Assembly: GCA_003013855.2 (NCBI GenBank)
Contig: ML058526.1
Span: 5,952,001-6,016,000 of the forward strand
Length of the DNA: 64,000 nt
Direction: 5' to 3'
Source of the DNA: Liriodendron chinense
Lineage: Eukaryota; Streptophyta; Magnoliopsida; Magnoliales; Magnoliaceae
The notes beneath the pieces are model-generated. The model made no database searches, was not told where the DNA came from, and saw only the letters and a program-made list of their open reading frames with translations. Below are positions 23,901 to 35,933 of this stretch, one piece after another (the stretch's first letter is position 1; every line of letters begins with the position of its first letter). A program made the translations under genes and the position numbers.

Positions 23901-24148
23901 TGTTCGCCAGCCCCAAGTGTAAGGCTGAGATGTGGTAATAATAGATCAGGAGACCAAGATTGTCCCCAGGGATTATGTAACTAAACTGACCCTAATTATT
24001 CTAACAACTTAGACTAGAAAGTTCAGAGATTTAAGATAAGGCATAAACAATGATTATTTAAGGAAAATATGATAATTAAAACCAACTAAAGTGTTAAGGA
24101 TCCACTTGTAATAGTTTTTAATGTTAATCCATTTACCAAGCACACACA

Positions 24149-24188
<40 letters not shown>

Positions 24189-25420
24189 ATTGGAATTGAA
24201 GTCCTATCTCTATCCAATCGAAAGATATTGCATTCAAACACATAAAATAGTCTAAACTCAAATATGAAAATTCAATTCTAGTTCTACTCGAAGCATGGAG
24301 AACTTGAACTTGAGGCACTTCGAAGCATCATCCATACTATGAGATAATTGGCAGATCTAGGGTTTTCACAATTCAAATCTCATAAAACTAATATGATAAG
24401 TCTCATAAACTTAGAAATAACTCATGTACTTGGCACACAAGCTCTCAAAATTGTCTAAAAATACCAACTTTATTCAAACTAGAACTTAAAAAATCCAACA
24501 TAAAATCTTAGAGTTCTTGCATAAATGAATTAAACATTAAACCTAACTACAAGCTTCACCTCTTAGCCCTAGTTAAGAGGTTTAGCCAACCAAATGTATG
24601 ATTGAATTAGAAAACAAAAGAAAAATAACTAAAAATATAAGAAACTAAAAAGCAAACTAGAAGAACGGAGTTGTAGATTCTCCACTTCGATCCTCTCCAC
24701 CTCCATCATGCTTAGGACTCTTCGAAGATGATTTAGGAAGAGAGTAGGGGTGTCTTTATATATGAAAAATCATGCACTACCTCTCCAAGTGTATAAGATT
24801 TTCGTACTTTTTTTCGGTTTCGGTAGATGCTTCGATCAATTGGAACTATTTTGATAGATGCTTCAATTGATCGAAGTTATTTCGATGTATTGGAGTTTTT
24901 GTCCAGAGAGTTCATATTTTTTGTTCTTGAGATTTTGATTTTACGATCAATCGAACTCCATTTTTTATGTATCGAAATTCAAATCTCAATTGATCGAAGG
25001 TACTCCGATATATCGAAAATCGGTCCAAAGAGTTCAGATGTTTATCTCATGAATTGTGAATTTTCGATTAATAGAAATCCAGTTTCAATATATCGAAATG
25101 CAAATCCCGATACATTGAAGACCTATCGAATAACAATCGAAGATTGACTTCTTCGTACTTCCTCTGTCTTTGAACTCTGAACTTCTCCAACTTGGATTCT
25201 TTCTTTCTTTGAACTCTGGACTTCTCCGACTTGGATTCTTTCTTTCTTCCTTTCTTTGTTTGATCTTCAAAGTATTTCTAATTAGTCTTTTTTTAGCATT
25301 GAATTCATAAGGTTTCTCTTTATTTCCTACAAACACAAATACATACATAAGATGAATGTTTTCATAGTTTAATCAAAGTAAATGTGTGATGAATTGGGGT
25401 ATAAATATGCACAATTCAGA
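23901..25420 (-). mobile_element. Solo or truncated LTR related to the 39.7-kb LTR
   Basis: It starts TGTTCGCC-AGCCCCAAGTG and shares in order with 39,681-41,650: AAGTGTAAGGCTG, GGATCCACTTGTA, AAAGTCCTATCTC and ACTTTATTCAAACTAGAACTT. Retained words such as the CACAGGGA-type box of that LTR are degenerate here (CCCAGGGA). Orientation is by analogy with the 31-38 kb element. The right end is approximate. It carries an (AC)n microsatellite (24,140-24,185) and a cluster of TCGATCAATTG / AATTGATCGA words at 24,830-25,140. Confidence 0.6.
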
Positions 25421-25637
25421 GCTCAAGAACACTCAACCTAATAGAACTTATATGATAGTAATATTTAGAAACATTATAGTCGTATACGCATTTCAATTTA
25501 TTCAAATTTGGTTTACTATTTTTAATTTTATAATATTATACCTTTGTTCACTATTTTCATTTGATGTGCATGTCAAAAGTGAATGAAAAATTGTTTGGCT
25601 TTCATATAAGGCATAAGGCATCTCTTCACAGAAATAG

Positions 25638-25814
25638 TTTTTTTTTTTTAGTCATGCAACGCACCCACCCTGTTAGTTACGCAACACACCTATACAGTTA
25701 ATCACACAATGCACCCACCCATTGGTGGGGTTAGTGTGTCTCCTTAACACTCAAACTTGAGACCTGCTATTGAAATGCCTAGGCGTCTTTCAGCTGGGCT
25801 AACAGGCGACACAC
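25638..25814 (-). mobile_element. tRNA-derived SINE
   Basis: Read on minus, the 5' end has an A-box-like TAGCCCAGCTGA (25,801-25,790) and a B-box-like AAGTTTGAGTGTT (25,758-25,746) about 32 bp downstream, as in tRNA-type RNA polymerase III promoters. The 3' end is a run of 12 A (T on plus, 25,638-25,649). The element is flanked by a 14-bp direct repeat with two differences: CTTCACAGAAATAG (25,624-25,637) and CTTCATAGAGATAG (25,815-25,828). All three marks fit a SINE of about 177 bp. Confidence 0.75.
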
Positions 25815-26019
25815 CTTCATAGAGATAGTTAGATCTCTTAGAAATTAACATGCATTACCACATTTAATATGAAATTTCCATACCATATGGCCATGATATA
25901 AAGATCTATGTCATTAGAAGTGTTGATATATGTGATCATGGTTGCTCCCACTTCAATAAATGTGAAGATGACTATCATGATCCCATAATTAGTAATCTCA
26001 ATCGACCACATTATTGAAA

Positions 26020-26333
26020 GTATTATTCATAGTTCATTATAATTATCAAATAAATATTTAACTTAAAGTATATATTAGATACACATAAACTATTATATTA
26101 GCATTTGATCTAAAAGTTAATTGGGTCACATGTAGCATTCGTATTTATTTAAAATATATATGAGTATACTAACATTATGATGTTAACATAATCATAATCC
26201 ATTATAATTATCAAATAAATACTTAAGTTGAAGTATATATTAGATATAAATAAACTATTATATATCATAATACTATATGTAATAAAAAAAATGAGAAAAT
26301 GCTAGCATTTAATTTAAAAGATGGGTCACATAT
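26020..26333. repeat. Approximate tandem duplication, period about 165-200 bp
   Basis: The words CATTATAATTATCAAATAAATA, AAGTATATATTAGATA and GGGTCACAT occur twice (from about 26,033 and 26,197). CACTA-2 begins at the end of the second copy. Confidence 0.55.
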
Positions 26334-26364
26334 CACTACGTGAAAAAAATGACAAAAACAACTA

Positions 26365-26580
26365 CTAAATTCGACGGTTATAAACCGTCAAATTTATTCG
26401 ACGATCCATAACAGTCGAATTAAGTGCCCAATAAAGTAGACGGTCCAACACAGTCGAATTAAGCGCCTAATAAATAAGACATATTTACTTAGAAGCCAAA
26501 GTATGAATTCGACGGTCCTAAACAATCAAATTCAGCACTTCAAATCTCGACGGTTCATGACCGTCAAATTTTTATTCATA
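26365..26580. repeat. Subterminal repeats of CACTA-2
   Basis: TTCGACGGTTATAAACCGTC, CGACGGTTCATGACCGTC and several half sites (GACGGTCC, CAGTCGAATT). This is a different motif from CACTA-1, so the two elements belong to different subfamilies. Confidence 0.8.
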
Positions 26581-26603
26581 CCCTAACCGATAAAATCTCC
26601 AAT

Positions 26604-26830
26604 CCCCCCCCCCCCCCCCCCCCCCCCCGCCCCTCTCTCTCTCTCTCGCTCTCGTTGATCTGCCCACGGCGCCGCTCCTCTCTCTTGTCACTATCTCTCT
26701 CATCGGTCTCTCCCTCTCTCTTCTCACTCTTCTCACCCTTTCTCTGTTTCCACATCTCTCGACTCTCTCTACTCTCTCTCTCCCCATCTCTCGGCTCTCT
26801 CCCCATCTCTTGGCCCTCTCTCTCTACATC
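26604..26830. repeat. Poly-C tract and CT-rich low-complexity
   Basis: 25 C in a row (26,604-26,628), then about 200 bp of CTCTCT-rich sequence. It corresponds in position to the GA-rich tract of CACTA-1. Minus-strand ORFs here are Glu/Arg repeats from the GA strand and are rejected. Confidence 0.85.
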
Positions 26831-27615
26831 ATGGTGGGCCTCATTGTCTATATTTCTTTTACATCCACATCATCCATCCATTCATCCAGTGGGCCCCACC
26901 CTGATGTATGTGATGTAGATCTAGTGGGGCCCACCTTGATGTATGTGTATTCCAGTGGGGCCCACGGTGATGTATGTGTTGTAAATCCATCTATTCATCC
27001 AGTGGGCCCCACCTTGATGTATGTGTAATCCAGTGGGGCCCACAGTGATGTATGTGTTGTACATCCATCCGTTCATCCAGTGGGCCCCACCTTGATGTAT
27101 GTGATGTAGATCCAGTGGGGCCCACCTTGATGTATGTGCCATCTAGTGGGCCCACAGTGATGTATGTGTTGTACATCCACACCATCCATCCGTTCATCCA
27201 ATGGGCTCCATCTTGATGTATATGATGTATATCCACACCCTATATCTATTTTTTAGTGGGGCCCACCTTGATGTACGTGTATAAGATACACTTGTGCCAT
27301 CCATCTATTATTTTAATGGGGCCCACAGTGATGTATGTGTTATACATCCACACCATCCATTCGTTCATCCAGTGGATCTTGATGTATGTAATGTATATCC
27401 ACACCCTACATCTACTTTTCAGTGGGGCCCACCTTGATGTACGAGTTTTAGATACCCTTGTGCCATCCATATGCTATTCTAGTGGGGACCACAATGATGT
27501 ATGTGTTATACATCACACTATCCATTTGTTCATCCAGTGAGCCCCATCTTGATGCATGTGATGTAGATCCACACCCTACACCTATTTTCCAGTGAGGCCC
27601 ACCGTGATTTAGATC
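26830..27615. repeat. GTGGGGCCCAC tandem array
   Basis: About a dozen blocks of CCAGTGGGGCCCACCTTGAT followed by GTATGTG and CCACACCATCCATC-type words, in irregular tandem, alternating TTGATGTATGTGATG and GTGATGTATGTGTTG versions. The unit resembles the tips of the MITE family seen at 45-58 kb. Confidence 0.85.
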
Positions 27616-27805
27616 CACACCAGTTGGGCCACCTAAAAATATAAAAATATTAGTTTTATCCATAATTCCTTTAGCCCAACCAATGTTTCAATGGTGGACA
27701 TGCAATCCTTCCCATTTTCAACTGTGTGGCCTACTTGAAACATAATCTGTGGTCCTCATTGGATGTATATGTATGATCTACATGATCAATGGGGCTGGCC
27801 TATTT

Positions 27806-28530
27806 TTAGGCTTGAGCAATAAACCCTAAACCTAACACTAACCCCTAAAACCCGAACCGTATACCCTAAACCTAACACTAAACCCTAAATCTAATCCATA
27901 AACCTAATCCATTAACCTAAACCTAAATCCTAAACCTTAAAACGTAAGCCTAACACTAAACCCTAACCCTAAACCCTAAAATTAAACCCTAAAACCCTGA
28001 CCCAAAACCTAAACCTAAATCTAAAACCCCAAACCCTTAACCTAACACTAAACCCTAAAACCTAAACTAATCCCTAAACCTAAACCCTAAACTCTAAACC
28101 CTAAATCTAAACCCTAAAACCCTAACCCTAAACCCTAACCCAAAACCTAAACCTAAATCTAAACCATAAACCTTAAACCCTTAACCTAACACCTAACCCT
28201 AAAACTTTATCTTTAAAACCTAAACCTAAACCCTAACCTCTAAACCCTAAAACCTAACCCTAAACCATAAAATTAAACCCTAAAAGCCTAACCCAAAACC
28301 TAAACCCAAAACCCTTAACCTAAAACCTTAACCCTAAAACCTAAAACTAATCCTTAAACCTAAATCCTAAACTCTAAACCCTAAGCCTAATCCTAAACCC
28401 TAAAACTAAAACCTCAAACCCTAACCCTAAACCCTAACCCAAAACTCAAACCCTAAACCCTAATCCCTAACCCAAAACCCTAAAACTTTAACCTAACACT
28501 AAACCCTAAAACTAATCTCTAAACCTTAAT
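27806..28530. repeat. Degenerate telomere-like CCCTAAA array
   Basis: About 725 bp of CCCTAAACC, CCTAACACTAAACC and AACCCTAAAACC words, related to the plant telomere complement CCCTAAA. It is C-rich on the transposase-sense strand, as in CACTA-1. Confidence 0.9.
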
Positions 28531-28973
28531 TAGTGTTACATATTAATGCTTAATATTAACGTTATCTCATAATGCTTAGTTTATGATTTCTCTTACTTTT
28601 ATAGATGTCGTTAATAGTTATTTAATGTTATATATTAATGTTTAATATTAATGTTATCTCATAATGCTTAATCTCTTATTCAGTTTGCTTGTGAATTGTG
28701 ATGTGATTAATTATAATTTAGGCCACTTAGTGGTTTAGTTGTTTGTTTAACAACCCCGTTTAGAAATTCATTTAGTTGTTCTTTTTGAATTTCTAAATTG
28801 CCCTATTTTGGACAGTTCAGTACCATATCTTGTACACAGGAAGTTCTCATATAACTTACATGCAGTTGGAATTTCGACACTCTTCCTTATATTCTCCGGT
28901 TATATGGTTCTCTATTGATTTAACGCCCTCATCCATGAATAATGGATTACTTGTAACAATAAATCAGTAGAGA

Positions 28974-28975
<2 letters not shown>

Positions 28976-29027
<52 letters not shown>
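28976..29027. repeat. (GT)n microsatellite
   Basis: Uninterrupted GT repeat of about 50 bp in the leader of CACTA-2. Confidence 0.95.
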
Positions 29028-29029
<2 letters not shown>

Positions 29030-29378
29030 GAGAACATGGGGAGATGCTACCGAAATTTTGACTCGCATTTGAGTTGTATGATAATCGTACATAGTATGTT
29101 ACCGAATGTGATAGAGATAATTAACACATCTAAATAGAGATAATTAGGAATAAGTGTTTAGTAAGTAAAATTTCTAAGACAATAGGAAACAATTTATAGT
29201 TATCTATATATATGTACTCTGGTAGATTTACAGTGGGACCGACGAATTTAAGTAATTCCTTTTCAAGCTGCTTTACAAACACCCCCTTAGTTATTTTCAT
29301 GAACTTGTTAAAATAGTTAGCAAGTTGTATTGAATGTATGTTAATAATGAAACTCACCTCTCACAGTATTAATAAGTT

Positions 29379-29783
29379 TTGATCATGTCCTCGCCATCGC
29401 GATCCATCCCCGAAGCATGCTCGTGTCTCAGGGAGTTGTTGCAGTTAGACTTACTTGGCCTCTCATCTTCATGTCGGGTCAAAGAAATACTTGAATTGAT
29501 CCACATTCTTCAAGAAGAAGCTTTAAAGTATTATTCGGCTGATGATGAGTTGTCTGAGTATGAACGATTATACTCTTTTCGTGAGATCCCACGCATCGTA
29601 GATGAATATGAGCGAGCGAAAATGGTTTACGAAGAGGTGATTTTCTCTCTTGCTGACCTTACTAAGCAGTCAGAACCCTCATTTATAAAGTCTATAGAAT
29701 TGAGCATTCGCCTAAGTGGTACTTCTTGGTACATGAAATATGCTTGTATACAATATAATGAGCTACGACAACAATGTATTTGA
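29379..29783 (+). CDS. Small intact CACTA-associated protein, 134 aa, unknown function (copy 2)
   Basis: I do not recognise this family. The 134-aa ORF starts MSSPSR and ends at a TGA at 29,781-29,783. It shares 17 of the first 35 residues with the ORF at 11,867-12,253, without gaps, and later blocks ERLY (60-63), EI (67-68), EY-R-K (74-79) and I-SL (86-89). It has no stop or frameshift although TNP2 beside it has several. It is acidic, probably helical, and has no membrane segment. Here it lies about 220 bp upstream of the TNP2 zinc domain on the same strand; in the other element it is downstream of TNP2. A role in transposition (an accessory to TNP2 or to the DNA-binding protein) is plausible but purely inferred. 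Confidence 0.6.
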   Translation: MIMSSPSRSIPEACSCLRELLQLDLLGLSSSCRVKEILELIHILQEEALKYYSADDELSEYERLYSFREIPRIVDEYERAKMVYEEVIFSLADLTKQSEPSFIKSIELSIRLSGTSWYMKYACIQYNELRQQCI

Positions 29784-31266
29784 GAAATGTATAAATGTTT
29801 AATTTCTTTTTAGTTGTATTGTATTTATAAATTTCTGTATATATCTCATAGGACTTGGAATTGTATGTTTAATTTCTAAAATTGAAAATAATTTAATTTG
29901 CAATGGATGTAATGATTAAGTATTTCCTTATAAATTCAATGTTTAATTATCTTTCATTTCATATACCAACATTGTATTTTAAAATTTGTAAATGATGTCT
30001 TCGACGGCTATGTTACTAAGTAAAGAGTGGATGTCGGAACCTAGGCTTTCAGCAGAATACTTATTAGGTGTATTGTCATTTATTACATATATCGGGTGCA
30101 AATTCTAGGATTTTAGGGGATAATAACTATTTTTATTATCCTTGTACGGAATGTTGTAATGTTCATGCACTAAGAATAAGATCAAGTGTAATTTCGGAAC
30201 ATTTAATCTGTAAAGTATTAATATGTCTTACATGACATGGATAGACCACAGTGAACAATGTGGTCAAACTTATAGAACTATTGGGGATAGTTTATCTGTT
30301 ACCGATCGTATTGGAGATTCCCTTCCAAGGATGGCTGATATTGTCAATGATGCACTTAGACGTTTTGATGGAAATGAGTGGCAAAATGAAGATGAGTCTG
30401 CAATAGAAACTACATACGATTCCCACGTTTCAGATGATTTAACAGGTGATATTCAGTATAAAAAGTTAATGGAAGATGTTATACAACCGTTGTATCAACG
30501 TGTCGAATAGAGGATACTAAATTGTCGGTTATAGTTGAGTTGTTGAGCATGAAGAGTAGACATTGGTGGCCCTACAAGAGTTTTGATGAGTAATTGTGAT
30601 TAATGAAAATGATATTGCCAGCATATAATACTATGCCACACAGTACTTACAATGCAAAGAAAATGATCATGGCTTTGCGAATGGAGTGTGAAAATATTCA
30701 TACATGTCCTAATGATTGTATACTATGCTGGAGAGAGCATGCACACAAGAAAAATTGTCCAAAGTGCAGTGATAGCAAATGAAAACCTGTTAGTGAAAGT
30801 CAGTCGAGAAAAAAACTTGTACCTAAATTTTTTTTGAGATACTTTTCACTAACAACAATGTTGAAATAGATGTACAGTGTACCGTGGATTGCCGAGAAGA
30901 TGAGATTGCATGTTGAGGTGAGTAAATTTGGATGCAAAACATCGATGTGTCATCCGGTGGAGTCTACTTATTGGAGAGAAGTGGATCGGAAATGGAAAAG
31001 CTTTACAGCTAAGCCAGGAAATGTCTACTTAGGACTTGAAACAAATGGATTCAATCCATTTGAGAACAAGAACAATTCGTACAGCTGTTGGCCTATTATG
31101 ATTATCTCGAATAATATACCTAAATTATTATGCATGAGGAAGGAGTTCACAATGTTAGCATTATTAATTCCTGAGAGGAATGGTCCAGGATATGAAATTG
31201 ATGTCTATTTGCAACCATTAATTGCAGAATTGAATGATCTATGGTCCATCTGAGCCGATACATATG

Positions 31267-32544
31267 TGCTACAATCCAAAGATTGCACACCCAACTGCAG
31301 GTAGCGAAGTAGTAAAATACTCGATGAGACCGAAGTCGAACCACAGGGATGAGGTTAAGAATACTTAGAGGAATTATTTTAAGTGGGAGAGATGAAATCT
31401 GAATTATCCACGAGAGTGGAGCAAGTTGTGTGTGATAAAAGACAAAAATAAAAAAAGGGCTAAGGCATTAGGGATCCACCTTTGATAAGTTCACAAAGCT
31501 TGATTCATTGGTTCAACTATAACTCAAATGGAATTAAATGAAGATTCATTCCAGTCGGAAGATGAAACTGTTAAACCACTTGCATATTTCATAAAAAATG
31601 GTGATCTGAACAAGTTGAGTTAACTATAAAGCACTCATTAGTTGATCGCAGGGAATTCCAAGCATCCACTGTGCCCGGAGTCAACAATTGATCAAGGAGT
31701 TATACAGATTAACAACTTTGCCAAAAAGTCAGCCGATAAGATCACAATTCATATGATCAAATGCATATTTACAAGATAGGAGGCTTTGATTAACCGATCC
31801 AACCGTTAAGATCTCGTCTATCGATCGCAGGGAATCCAAAGCATCCAATATACCTGGAGTCTACAACGGATCAAGGAATTTTACAGATCAATGACTTTCC
31901 TTGCAGTAACTCGATGATCGTAGGGAATCCAAAGCATCCATTGTGCCCGGAGTCGACGATGGATCAATGGACTTTATCGATCACAAACTAGCTAATTGGT
32001 ATGCAAGGAATCCCAAGCATTCATCGTGCCCAGAGTCGACAATAGATCAAGGGGCTTGCATAACAATAGCTTCCGCCAAGGTAGATAACCACATCAATCA
32101 ACCAAAGAGAACTCCAACATTTACACCACACAATGTTGAACCAAAAGAACCAAAGCTTACAAATTTCTTTAAAGGCTTTACCCTTAGCCTTAGCTAGAGG
32201 TTTAGCCAACCATACTACAATGGAAGACTAAATTCTCTTCAAAGGAAAAACTACTCTACACTATAAAACTAAGAAAGAAAGAAGAGAGGAGAGAAAGAAA
32301 TTTGGATTATGGGATGATTAAATGAGAAGGAGAAGCCTCCTTTTATAGCCTCTTGAGAAGCTCCCAAGCCTAGGTGGCACTCCAAGCCAAGGAGCAAAGT
32401 TTCTCTAGGTTTGGGCTTGGAATGAGGCTTGGATGATGAGGTGGCACTTCCAAGCCAATAGATTTTCTTTCTAGGTTTGGGTTAGGAGTTAGGAGTTAGG
32501 TTTGGAGTGGTGAGGTGGTATGCAAGCCTTACAGGTGTGGGAAA

Positions 32545-32594
<50 letters not shown>

Positions 32595-33983
32595 CCTCTT
32601 GCTTGAACGTGTGGAGGGAAGAGCTCAGCTGTGGAGTCCACTACTTGGACGGATGCTGGATGGTTGAGATGGTAGACGTCCATCTTGTTGTTGTTGATTT
32701 CAGCACGTGTGAGATAGCCTTGATCCCACCATGTGCTAGACGGTGATGGAGGATAGCTGAAGACATGATCTCCTGCCTGAGGGAGTTGTTGATGTGATTG
32801 CATGTGCTGGACGATCAAATGATCATCCCTTAGAGTGGAGGTGGCTAGACTTGCCTTCAGCTGCACATGGACTGGAAACAGTTGCAACGTCCATATGCTA
32901 GCCTGATGAACAGCTGTGGGTTAGCTTCTGGCTGATCACGTTGGCCGGTGATCATTTGTCGGCTAGATCAGGATGAGTTGAGCATTTGAAGCTATTCTTG
33001 TTGGAGATTGATGAAGGGATGGTTCGTCCAATGCTGATGAATGATTGGATGATAAGAGGTGAGGTCCACAAGGTTGGGACTTGATGGACGTTGAAACTGG
33101 TGGTATGATGGACGCTGGTGGGGTCCATTAGACTTGGACGTTGCTGGTCCTCTCAATGGCTGGAGTTTGCTGCACGTGCAAGGTGGGGACTGCTGTGATA
33201 GAAGTTGGGACGCCCATCCTAACTATTGTACACGTGTGGTGTAGGATGGTGGAATTGTATCTCCATTGATGATCACATGTGATGGTGAGGTCCACTGTTT
33301 TGGACACCTAAGATGCAGCAGCACAGGTGCTGGCTGTTGCTGAAAATGGAGATGGGATCTCCTTTTTGCACCGCCCATCATATGATGAGGGCCACCTACT
33401 GTTCTGATTCAGTTAGAGATGGACGGCTAAGATGATCTCCATGGATAAGTGGGCCATTCAGATGTAGCTGTTGAAGGTGGGGTCCACTTGATTTGGACGA
33501 ATGGTGATGATGAGGACGGTGAAAGATGGATGAGCATCCAGTCTAGACAGATGAACGACTGAATTGGATGGACAGTTGGATCAGCCCAGTACGTTGGTGT
33601 GGCCCACTGGACTGATGGACGCTGGGTGAAAGAGGTGATCATGGGTCCACCTTGATGACAGTTGTGGTATGGATGTCTGAACTGGGCCAGCACGTGTAAC
33701 AGCCACATGTGATGGACAATTGATATGCATTGCAGGTTGTGATGTGGTCCACCGTAGAACATGATCCATCCTTTGATCTTTACGGCATAATTTCCTTCAG
33801 GTTGCTTGATGGTTGATCTTGCTATCTTTTTGGCTTTTAAACTCCTTGATTGGCTCAGATCTTACCCAACCTCTCTTGAACACTTGAACATTGAAAATTC
33901 ACCTAATGTGGGATAATTAACCGAAAAAAAATGATAATACCCTTAACAATTAGGGTTAATTATACAATATTAGGTACTTATCA
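31267..33983 (-). repeat. LTR, first copy (3' LTR in element orientation)
   Basis: 2.7 kb. It contains four related sub-repeats built on GGGAATCCAAAGCATCC and GTGCCCGGAGTC (about 31,655-32,050) and a (GA)n run at about 32,548-32,591. ORFs inside it are not supported. Confidence 0.7.
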
Positions 33984-35933
33984 CACCCCCAATCAGCATT
34001 TTGCTAGTCTCGAGCAAAACATGCGAAAATAATCCAAAGATATTTTAAAACAATGCAATCAATCCTATCCTAGACAGTTTTCACTAATGAAAAATCTTGA
34101 GACTTCTCTTACTTCCTAATAAAACAAAGATAAAGAGAAGAAAATGTTTAATGTATTTATGTGATCCTTCAAGTTATCTAAACAATAAAGTTTCCAAGGA
34201 ATATAGTTTTGAGAATATTTAAACAACTTAATCGAGTTCAAAGCATTAATTATTCAATAGAAACATCTAAACATTGAGTTCCATGGTGCACGGTGAAGTT
34301 TAGTCTTAACGCAACTCGGGGTTCAGTCTTCAACTTTTACGTTAATGTTGATGATTGAAGAGAATGGTTAGATCAACCAATTCACTGATTTCGAACCTTC
34401 CTATTGTTCTTTCAATATTTTTCCAACTTTCAATTTTTTTCATTGACGGCTTTCACTCTATCTTCATTTCTTGTGTCAATAGGTAGCCATTTTCGATGCC
34501 ACAATTTTTTTTTTAGCTAGTTCATTTTCTCTTTCTCTTTCTTTTTTTTTCCAATCAATAACCGATAGCCAAAGACTCCAAAAGGCTCACTTTATACTAA
34601 GGTATTATTTTGTAATGGTAACAGCAATGGATGAAAATCCTTGCCCCAGATTACTATGAATATTTTTTTCTTCTTTTTCTCTTTTTTTTTCTTTTCAATG
34701 AACAAAGTAGACAAGAATCTCCAGGCTTGGTTCTTAGCACTGTCAGTAATCATCAAGTCAACATTACAATACCAAACTCAAATCCTAACAATGCAAGCTA
34801 CATGTGAATAAAGAAAATTCATGAGTCAATCAATGTTTATCACTTTCTAACAGAAAATTAATGAAAAGAACTCAATTTTGAAATTCATCAAAGTAACTAA
34901 ATTCTGGACTCAAACATTCTCATTACTAAATGCATTTTTATTCTACTATTCAAACTACTTCAAAATCACACAAATCCAAAGAATTAATTTTTTTTTCCAA
35001 AATGATCTAAAAAAAAAAAAAAAAAAAGGCAATTGGAAGAATTTTTCTATAGGAATTACTCCCCCCAACCTAAATGATACATTGTACTCAATGTTGAAAT
35101 AAAATAAATGCATAGAAAATCATAATCAATGCGAGAGCAAACTATAAAGGTGAAGAATAGAGGGTAGAGATTACCTAAAAGGATGAATTGCCAGAAAAAA
35201 ATAAAAAATAAAAGACATGGACACTAAACACCTAACTACTAAATTTTTTTTCTGTTTTTTCTTTAAGGGGACCCCGAGCAGTGATGGCAATTGGGAATTT
35301 TCTTATTTGACTTGGGGTGCCGAGAATTCGGCTTTTATTCTACCATCATGGGGACTACGAACCATTACTGCCCTTCACTCCCTCCCCTCAAGAGGCAGGG
35401 CCAAAGAGATTAGTAGGAGGGTCCACATTCTCCTATCTAAACATCAAGATAAATCCGCGGTTGAGATCCGAGTCAGTCTTGAATGCAGTTTCTTCTGGCT
35501 CATCCATGATATTTTGTAATTCCTCAGGTTCATCCGGCTCAAATGGGACCATAACTATGATCCAATCAATCAGAGGTGATTCATGCCCCTTGCCTGAGCC
35601 TTCATCGAGTAGCTCAGACAAGCTCAATCCATCAAATTGATCATTTGTGATGGAATCTGAGCTACTTTGGGTGTAAGTACCCTCTGCACTGATATATCGC
35701 AATGGTGTGCAGATGAATTGATCCTTCTTCTCTTGACCGCCTCGTCTTCTCTTGGTGCACTTGTGCTTTAGTTTGGCAACTATGGTGGCCATGGTGGTAT
35801 CCATATTCTCTTGATCTTTCATGATTAGGGCTGAGTCTTAGTATCCGAGCTGATAGAAAAAAATTTATCGCTCGACAGGAACGAAGACGTAGTTAGACCC
35901 GATGGGACATACACAAGGAATGCGATTCTAAGT
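33984..35933 (-). other. Interior of the LARD-like element
   Basis: AT-rich, no gag, protease, reverse transcriptase or integrase motif. A homopolymer A run is at about 35,010-35,027. The only sizeable open frame is the minus ORF listed separately. Confidence 0.55.
35433..35822 (-). CDS. ORF of 129 aa in the LARD interior, unknown
   Basis: An uninterrupted minus ORF about 110 bp after the LTR border in the element's own orientation, where gag would begin. It starts MKDQENMDTTMATIVAKLKH, has a basic patch (KHKCTKRRRGGQEKK, residues 19-33) and an acidic C-terminal half (DEPEELQNIMDEPEE). I do not recognise it. It may be a remnant gag start, a captured host fragment or chance; the basic-then-acidic layout alone does not decide. 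Confidence 0.25.
   Translation of the reverse strand: MKDQENMDTTMATIVAKLKHKCTKRRRGGQEKKDQFICTPLRYISAEGTYTQSSSDSITNDQFDGLSLSELLDEGSGKGHESPLIDWIIVMVPFEPDEPEELQNIMDEPEETAFKTDSDLNRGFILMFR

Noticed and set aside
26572..26806. Minus ORFs rich in Arg/Glu/Gly
   Set aside because: Translation of the CT-rich and poly-C low-complexity tract.
26921..27663. Several ORFs with repeated THIHQGGAHW-like units
   Set aside because: Products of the GTGGGGCCCAC tandem array; open frames result from the repeat unit.
32489..32887. 132-codon ORF in the LARD LTR
   Set aside because: It crosses the (GA)n run; the other LTR copy does not keep the same protein.
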